From: Tolypeutes matacus
Lineage: Eukaryota; Chordata; Mammalia; Cingulata; Chlamyphoridae
DNA: 64,000 nt
Direction: 5' to 3'
Assembly (NCBI GenBank): GCA_026826555.1
Contig: JAKSZT010053769.1
Coordinates: 5,899,971-5,963,970, forward strand
Part shown: piece by piece, positions 57,545 through 64,000 of the stretch
How positions within the stretch are numbered: position 1 is the stretch's first letter
Layout of the letters: every line of letters begins with the position of its first letter
Made by a program: the position numbers and the translations under genes
Notes under the pieces: model-generated
The model's database searches: none
What the model was told of the DNA's origin: nothing
Seen by the model: the letters and a program-made list of their open reading frames with translations, nothing else

Positions 57545-58250
57545 ATTGCCTTGGCAAGCTCAAATCAGCAAAGCCCAACAAAAACTAATGGATTTGTCCA
57601 GAATGTCAAATGAATATTCACAATGGAAAGTATTACTCTATGTAAAATATCCTCAAGAACCCTAATCAGCAAATTTTGGGAAACCAGGTTATAATTAGAA
57701 GGATGAAGGCAGAATTCTAATTCAAATGCATGCTTTTTATATGGTTTGAAAGTTCAATAGAATGAGGCTAACATGACTGGATGCGTCTGCCTCTAAGGAA
57801 CCCAGATATAGCAGGACCGCAGCATAGAGCTCAGATCCAATCCCCAACCCAGTATGGACTTTTTTTCATCCCCCCACGGCACATTTACCTTCTTAAACTT
57901 GAAGGTTTAGCATTAGTGAGTATTTTAGACTGCTTAGTAGTTCCTGTAGCATATGAAAGGAACGACAAATGAATACCTTGCAGTAAAACTTAATTAAAAT
58001 TTCCCATTAAATATCTTTGTTATTCTGGGAAAATTCCTCCCTAGTAGCCAATAATCTTATTTCTGTTTTCTCATTTTCTGTCCATGCAGCTTCTCAGATA
58101 CTTTGTATTGTCTTGAGCAATTAAGATCTGGGTGCAATCCTGTATTCCCACTCATAAAAGCAAAGCCTGCAGTTAGCCAAACGCTTTGTATTGTTTTTCA
58201 AATTTTGCTGATTAGGTTGCCACATGGAGAACTCAACTTCCATGCTAAAT
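57545..58250. other. Unassigned sequence
   Basis: Unique-looking DNA. Nothing is recognised. Confidence 0.4.
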
Positions 58251-58254
58251 AGGC

Positions 58255-58895
58255 TATTGAAATCTTCATTATGGAATACTATTCAGCTGTAAGAAGAAAT
58301 GAACTTGGGATGCATATGATGGATAAACCTTGAGGATATTATGTTGAGTGAAATAAGCCAGACATAAAAGGATGAATATTGTGTGGTCTCACTGATATGA
58401 ACAAAATACAATGAGTTAACTGTAGAATATAGTTTAGAAGGAGACAGAATGTTGGTAGAGAAGGGGGAGCTGATGCTGTATGTATGTAGAATGTTGGTTG
58501 ATTGTAAATATGTGGAAATGGATAGAGTTGATGGTAGCACATTACAGTGAGTATAACTAACTCTGCTGATTTATAAATGTGATTGTGGCTTTAAGGAGTA
58601 GCCTAGGGAGGTTAATGTTAATTGAAAGACATCTGCAGGTTAATCTAGGGACTCTATAATACAGTGATTTCAGTGGTAGATGAGAATTCTGGTTAGTAAT
58701 ACAAATAGAAGAATGGTCCTCTATTACAAGGTGTTAAGAATACAGTGATACATGGAAAAATGCAACTAATGTAACTTATAGACTATAGTTAACAGCAATA
58801 TTGTAATATTTTTGTAGCAAAGGCAAAGAAAGTACTCTAGCAATGCTAAGAGTAAAAAATGGAATTTGATATTTAGTTTTATGAGATATGAATAT
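58255..58895 (+). mobile_element. 5'-truncated L1 3' end
   Basis: 'atggaatactattcagctgt' begins the C-terminal ORF2 tail (M-E-Y-Y-S-A-V). 'gagtgaaataagccagacat' and the typical 3' UTR follow, with 'gtgtggtctcactgatatga' and 'cttatagactatagttaaca'. No clear A-tail can be seen at the right end, so the exact boundary is open. Confidence 0.8.
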
Positions 58896-58914
58896 GATCA
58901 CGCTTTTTTTTTTT

Positions 58915-59050
58915 CATTTTCTTCATTAACAAGGAGACCTTACTCATATCATTTAACCAATCTGTGCTCATTTATTCATCTTTTGGAACACTGGAGAAGC
59001 AATTGAATTTGTTTATAGGATTAAATAAGATAAATATGCCTAGAGAGGAT
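58915..59050 (+). repeat. MIR SINE fragment
   Basis: 'ctcatatcatttaaccaatc', 'tgtgctcatttattcatctt' and 'ggattaaataagataaatat' resemble the MIR order. Diverged. Confidence 0.5.
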
Positions 59051-59054
59051 TTTT

Positions 59055-60265
59055 TAAAGTAATTCTTTCATAATTTGTTAAGCTGCCTTTTGTCTATTTT
59101 ATTTTTTGAAGTTGAAATAAAGTTTAAAAAATGTATTCACTAGTAATTCCTGGAAAACATCTTGCTGCTAAGAAAGAAATAAGACTTTCTACTTATAATT
59201 ATAGGGCTTCACCTGCCTATGGGACTGGACATCTTTCCTCAGAATGGAGCTTAGATGAGCACTGACAGTGCTCACTTCTGTGCTCCAAACTCCAACACCC
59301 CTTCTGATAAATATTTCTTTAAACACAATAAAGTAATTAATTGTATTACAGTCTGTGACTGAGAGAGCTATTATATTTTCATATTCAAATTAGCACTCAG
59401 AGGCTATGATTTTTTCCTTTGGGGAATGCCTCACTGTGGCTCCCATGAATGGACAATTTGACAACTGACAATAGATGGATAAAAGCTGTCCTGGACAGCC
59501 CCCAATATCCAATGAGTCAGAATTTCTAAAACAAAGCACGCAGTGGAGTTAATCAGTTTTATGTATATGTTCATTGTTCAGTCTATGAGCCAGCAGAGTT
59601 TATTTACAAAATATAGTTGATATAGTGGTATTTATTAAAGTAAGGTCAAACTGTGTCCATGTAGAAAGAATAATTCTTTACAATACTTCACAACTGTATC
59701 TTTATTTTGCAATACTTGCATTTCACACTGTAGGGAACAAAGATCAGTCAATACTTTAATTATCTAAGGGCTACAAACAGACAAGAAGCTTTCCTTAAAG
59801 CTCTAATCAGCTTTAGAAGAGAAACTGTACTTTTTAAGTGCAATTTATGCATTTACTAATTCTTTGATGCACTCTTGAGATGATGGGCTGCACATTAGCT
59901 CTTTCCTTTTATGTTACATTACTTAATTTGGAAATCAACTTTTATTTCAGGTGCCATAGTAATTTCTCATTGTTGATAGAAGAATTACAATAAGAATGTC
60001 TTGAAAGGAATAAATTTAGTTTAAATTAAGCAAAAAGAAAAAAAAGAAAGGGAAAAGTAAGCTTAGCTAAGATTCAATTTAGGATTTTACCCAGAATATT
60101 TAGTTGCCTTAGAAAATACAAAGTGTTGCCACTTCAAATGGAATGTTTTTCAGAGAACCTAGCATTTATTAAATAAAATGTTTGTAACAAAATAAGTTTT
60201 CACTATTAATGCATAAGAGTTCTTACTATTCAACTATCTTACCAATACTTGATATTATTAGATTC
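59055..60265. other. Unassigned non-coding stretch
   Basis: No recognised repeat or gene in about 1.2 kb. Confidence 0.4.
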
Positions 60266-60269
60266 AATT

Positions 60270-60805
60270 TTTGCCTATCAGCTGAGTTTAAAATATATCT
60301 CATTGTGGTTTAATTTTTAATTTTCTGATTACTAATGAGATTGAAGATATCTTCCATATTGAATTGGCCACTGTCATTTCTTTTCCAGTAAATTGCCTGT
60401 TCATATCCTTTGCCCACACTTTTCGTTATCATTGTTTTTTTTTCAAATTTGTAAATAATATTAATATATTCTGAATACTACTTGTTTGATTAATTGCACT
60501 TAAGATATTTTCTCCAAATGTATGCTTTTTGCATTTCTTTCTTTTTTATGGTGTCTGCATAAAAATTGTATTCTCATGCAGTATTTATCGATTTTTTTCT
60601 TTCTGAAAAGTGTCTTCTGTGTCTGTTTTAAAGAGTCTCTTTCTAATGTGAGGACTTCAGCATATTCTTTCAGATTTCTTCTACCACTTTTTTTTAAACC
60701 TTTAAAGCCTTTTTATTTTTCATTAAAAAAAAATGCACTTCAAGTTTCTCCCAAATCAAGTATTCACTATGTTTTTTTCTCTAGTAAACACTAGGTCTTG
60801 GCTGT
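60270..60805 (-). repeat. Old L1 ORF2 fragment (antisense)
   Basis: 'tctcattgtggtttaatttt', 'ctgattactaatgagattga', 'gcctgttcatatcctttgcc' and 'ttctgaatactacttgtttg' follow the antisense of L1 ORF2, C-terminal third, as in 28940-29200. The likely continuation is at 61730-61910, beyond two later insertions. Confidence 0.65.
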
Positions 60806-60974
60806 AGGCAAGAGATTTATGGAAAATGAGTTTGGAATAGAGTTCTAAGAATATAATGTGTTGATTTAAAATATGGGAATATGTGGTTATCTGAAAAATT
60901 TTATTTCTGTACATGAAATGTTTTGATTGATTTGGCAGATTTTCTTGCTTCAGAAGTTACATTTAAAAGTAATA

Positions 60975-61090
60975 CTGGGGAGCAGATGTAGCTAAAGTGA
61001 TTGAGTACCTGCTTCCCATGTACGGAGTCCTGGATTCAAGAGATCCTAGGTTCAATTTCCGGTAACACCTTAAAAAAAAAAAAAAAAAAG
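60975..61090 (+). mobile_element. DAS-type tRNA-derived SINE with duplicated box-B segment
   Basis: Sense strand: 'ggggagcagatgtagctaaa' (A-box region), 'gtacctgcttcccatgtac', box-B-like ttcaatttccgg and an A-tail at 61071-61089. A 16-bp segment is repeated (61024-61039 and 61040-61055), giving two ttcaa cores. Flanking aaaagtaa (60965-60972, 61086-61093) is a possible target duplication that overlaps the A-tail. Confidence 0.85.
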
Positions 61091-61214
61091 TAAATTCAGA
61101 TTGAAATTAGTGGCGGTTCCTAGGAGTCTATTTAGAGAATTTTATCTATAAGATTAGTAACAGCTGACATTTTTATGTAAAGCAACCCAACAACCTATAC
61201 TTTATAAAAATTAT

Positions 61215-61600
61215 AATATATATTTTTTGTTTTTAAAGAAGCTTTAGATAACATAAATGTTACATAAAAAATATAAGGGTTTCCCATATGTCTCCCTCCC
61301 TCCACCTCCCACACTTTCCCACATCAACAACATCCCTCATTTGTGTGGTACTTTTGTTAAAACTGATGACCACATATTGAAGCATTTCTCCTAACCATGG
61401 ATTACAGTTTATAGTAGAGTTTACACTCTGTCCGGCACAATCTTGTAGGTTATGACAAAATATACAATGGCCTGTATCTGTCACTGCAATGTCATGCAGG
61501 ACAACTTCAATGTTCCGAAAATGCCCCCATATTATACCTATTCTTCCTTTTCCCTTCCCTCAGAACTTCTGATGTTCACTGACTGTATATCACTGATAAC
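61215..61600 (-). mobile_element. 5'-truncated L1 3' end
   Basis: 'agctttagataacataaatg', 'ttacataaaaaatataaggg', 'tccacctcccacactttccc' and 'ctgtatctgtcactgcaatg' match the nested copy at 43790-44123 along most of its length. Confidence 0.85.
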
Positions 61601-61729
61601 AGTTCTTCTATTGATAGAATAATAATAAGTCTATAGTCGAATAATAATGTCTTCTTTAGTCATTGTTCATTCCCCAATCTTGAGGATGTGGGGATGGTGA
61701 TGCCCACTCTGCTTCTAATTGAGAGGGAG

Positions 61730-61910
61730 AAGCATGCTCTTTATATATGGATTTTAATCTACTTGGAATTGATTTTTTGATAGAGTGTGTAGATGTGTAT
61801 CTGCGTGTGTGTAGTTTAATATAAGGATCTAATTTCTTTCCTTTCCCCAAATGGAGAACCAATTATTTTAGTACCGTTAATTGAAGGTATCTGCTTTTCT
61901 ATAATATTAG
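61730..61910 (-). repeat. Old L1 ORF2 fragment (antisense), continuation
   Basis: 'ctttatatatggattttaat' then 'tggaattgattttttgatag', 'aatttctttcctttccccaa' and 'atggagaaccaattatttta' parallel L1-A at 29320-29450. It is probably part of the same old copy as 60270-60805. Confidence 0.55.
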
Positions 61911-61914
61911 TAAT

Positions 61915-62625
61915 AACATGTTTTTTTCCTCTCTCTCTGTATGTATATATTTGTTGGATTATTCATTTACCTTTATTTTTTGTCTATGTTTAAACCAATA
62001 ATGCATTTTTTTTATTACAACTCAAAAGAAAACTCGAAGTTGAAAAGAGTGAATACACTCATTTTCATGTTAAAAATTTTCATGGTTTTTATTGTAGTTT
62101 TGCTCTTCCATATAAATACTAGAATTAACTTGTCCTGTTAAGAATGATAGCAATATAAAATATTGATTTTTTTCTATCCACAGACATCATGTATCTCATT
62201 ATTAATTCTTTTCTTTATTGTATTTCACCTATGGAAACTTATATGGGGATACTACCTAGTTTAAGCATCACTTAGGGTTGTCTTTATTAACATTGTTTTC
62301 ATACTATATTACATAATATTGATGTGTGTAAGTAGACCTGTTTATGCCTACACTTAATTATCCCAGATTGCAAGGCTTTGAGAGGTTTTCTATCTGCAAA
62401 ATTTAGCTCTTTTTCCTTCTCCTTTACTTTATGAATTCATCTCTGACTTCTTTTTACTGGATCGCCTGATAATAGAAGCACCCTTTTCTTATCCCTTTCT
62501 ATTTTTTTTTTTCTAATCTGTTGCCAGCAAACTTGTTAGAATTTTGTCTAACATAAAAGAAAATTGATTTTCAAGCTGGGTTTAAAGGTTTTTTTCAATG
62601 AGAAAACATAATAATTACATGACTT
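61915..62625. other. Unassigned sequence
   Basis: AT-rich. It may contain further decayed L1 but nothing clear. Confidence 0.35.
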
Positions 62626-62629
62626 ACTA

Positions 62630-62830
62630 TTTATTGATCAACTACTATTTACCAGTGTTTGTGTTAGACATTTCATATGTCACCACAACAACACTCCTAT
62701 TAGGCATAAATTATAATAGATAATATGTAGATTAACTAAGTATAACTTGTACAAGGTCATGAGGTTGGTATGTGCTGAAGTCAGAGTTGATCCCAAGTCT
62801 CAGCTTTTATCCCTGAACCATCTTGCCTAT
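62630..62830 (+). repeat. MIR SINE fragment
   Basis: 'ttaccagtgtttgtgttaga', 'catttcatatgtcaccacaa', 'caacactcctattaggcata', 'cttgtacaaggtcatgaggt' and 'gaagtcagagttgatcccaa' follow MIR in order. Confidence 0.75.
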
Positions 62831-62834
62831 CATA

Positions 62835-63670
62835 TGTAAGAAGATGTTTGAACAGAGACATCATGATGTAAAATACTAAAATGCCAGACAACCTGGTGGG
62901 GAGGAGGGATCAATACCTTATCCTACCCTGTGGCCGATGAAACTCCTGATTTGCCAGACAGGTTCTGGAAAAGATGGGTGAATTGGAAAGAAAGAGATAC
63001 TTAGGGGCTGGAGCTAGAGGAATTTTTCAAAGGTGATTGAAGGGGGCTATAAAAGTACCTCCTATATGTCAGAACAATGAACTGGGAAAGGAAGTAAGGG
63101 GAATTTTGTGGTTATTCTCTTCTGCTACAATACATGTTCCTATAACAAAAATTATATCAAATGCTATTGGTAGAGAATGCTAACAGTAAAAAGTAGACAT
63201 TGGTTATGTGATTTTTTTTCCCTCTAAGCATGGGAAACCAGAAGAGAAGAAATAGAATATTTACTTTCCATAAGAAAAAAAAAATAGCCATAAATTTTGC
63301 TGCTACACTGGCAACAGGAGCCACTTTGACTGTATTTAAGAAAATTAAAAAAAAAACTAGTGCTTGCATCCATGGAGTCCCTCATCTCAGCAACACATGT
63401 CCAGCCTTCTCCAGCTGCCAGCTTATGGCAGGAGGCACTTCATTCAACGCCCATCTGGAAGACAGCCTTCCAGCTTCAGAGCTCCATTTCTCTCTGCATT
63501 GTGTCCGCACCTGCACTCCTCCCCACATGGCCTCTCTGTTGCTTTGTGTGTTTGTCCATCCACTGTGCAGCCTTTAGCCAAGCTGATCTGCTGGGTCCTT
63601 TTTTGGGGAGTTGGGGTGGAATCCAACTGATTTCCCTAATCAACAATTATAATTATTGTTTTTATTATCC
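62835..63670. other. Unassigned sequence with GC-richer segment
   Basis: The segment 63360-63630 is GC-richer and open in several frames (up to 115 codons), but shows no motif I recognise. It could be an LTR or retrocopy relic, or simple chance. Confidence 0.35.
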
Positions 63671-63672
63671 AA

Positions 63673-63697
63673 TGATGGTGATGATGATGATGATGGT
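63673..63697. repeat. (GAT)n microsatellite
   Basis: Eight GAT/GGT triplets. Confidence 0.92.
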
Positions 63698-63699
63698 GT

Positions 63700-64000
63700 A
63701 AGTGGTAGGCCTACAAAATTATATCAGTTTTGAATAGTTTGCTGCTTACTCTATTATAACCATAAACTTTTTATTTAGAGTGCATATTTGATAGAATGTG
63801 AGTTTTCTCTTGAATGCAGCTATTGTGTTATAGCTGATGTACATACATTGTTAGGGATCTAATGGTTCCTTCACTATGTTCAAAAATTAGAAATAAAGGA
63901 TTGACTCACTTTAAAACTACTTTTTGGTTACTCTTAACCCAACACAACTATAAACTACTGTTGGGACAGTGTTTTATAAGGGTTACACTTGGTTTTGTCT
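63700..64000. other. Unassigned sequence
   Basis: Nothing is recognised. Confidence 0.4.

Overview
This window reads as AT-rich, gene-poor mammalian chromosomal DNA, either intergenic or deep intronic. I find no credible protein-coding exon, no structural RNA gene and no CpG island. The tRNA-derived SINEs and the L1 3' ends point to a xenarthran (armadillo, sloth or anteater). Several SINEs have the 'aagcagatgtagct...' head with a GGTTCAATTCC-type box B (DAS-like). Two others have an 'aagcggctgtggctc' head and a fixed non-tRNA tail. This assignment rests on remembered family hallmarks, not on a database search.

Layout. 1-24 kb is mostly unassigned sequence with scattered old repeats: MIR, L2 and L1M pieces. 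It also holds younger SINE insertions at 6.2, 15.5, 16.1 and 21.2 kb, several with clean target-site duplications (TSDs). 24.6-48.4 kb is a nearly continuous LINE-1 block, all in minus orientation. In order it contains an old L1M 3' piece, an ORF1-only half-L1-like element, a near full-length L1 (L1-A, 27.73-35.32 kb), a unique spacer, a second near full-length L1 (L1-B, 40.4-46.97 kb) with nested insertions, and an L1M piece split by a solo LTR. 48.4-64 kb returns to mixed unique DNA with L2, MIR, a hAT-like fragment, L1 3' ends and a small inverted pair of interspersed repeats.

The most interesting object is the 5' UTR of L1-A. It is about 2 kb long and carries about twelve tandem units of roughly 110 bp (33.44-34.72 kb), with signs of a three-unit higher-order period. 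This resembles in design, but not visibly in sequence, the promoter monomers of rodent L1s. L1-B has a short, unrelated, non-tandem 5' UTR, so the two L1s have different promoter modules. L1-A sits inside an interspersed repeat that it splits (27.61 and 35.34-35.84 kb). Two more copies of that repeat lie at 54.43 and 54.90-55.34 kb in inverted orientation.

Both L1s are dead. L1-A has a 37-bp tandem duplication that shifts frame inside reverse transcriptase. L1-B has lost its ORF1 start codon, has an early stop, lacks about 0.58 kb of the reverse transcriptase region, and carries a nested L1 and two SINEs. Outside the repeats, the only regulatory-looking site I would single out is a near-perfect RFX-type X-box at 55.74 kb.
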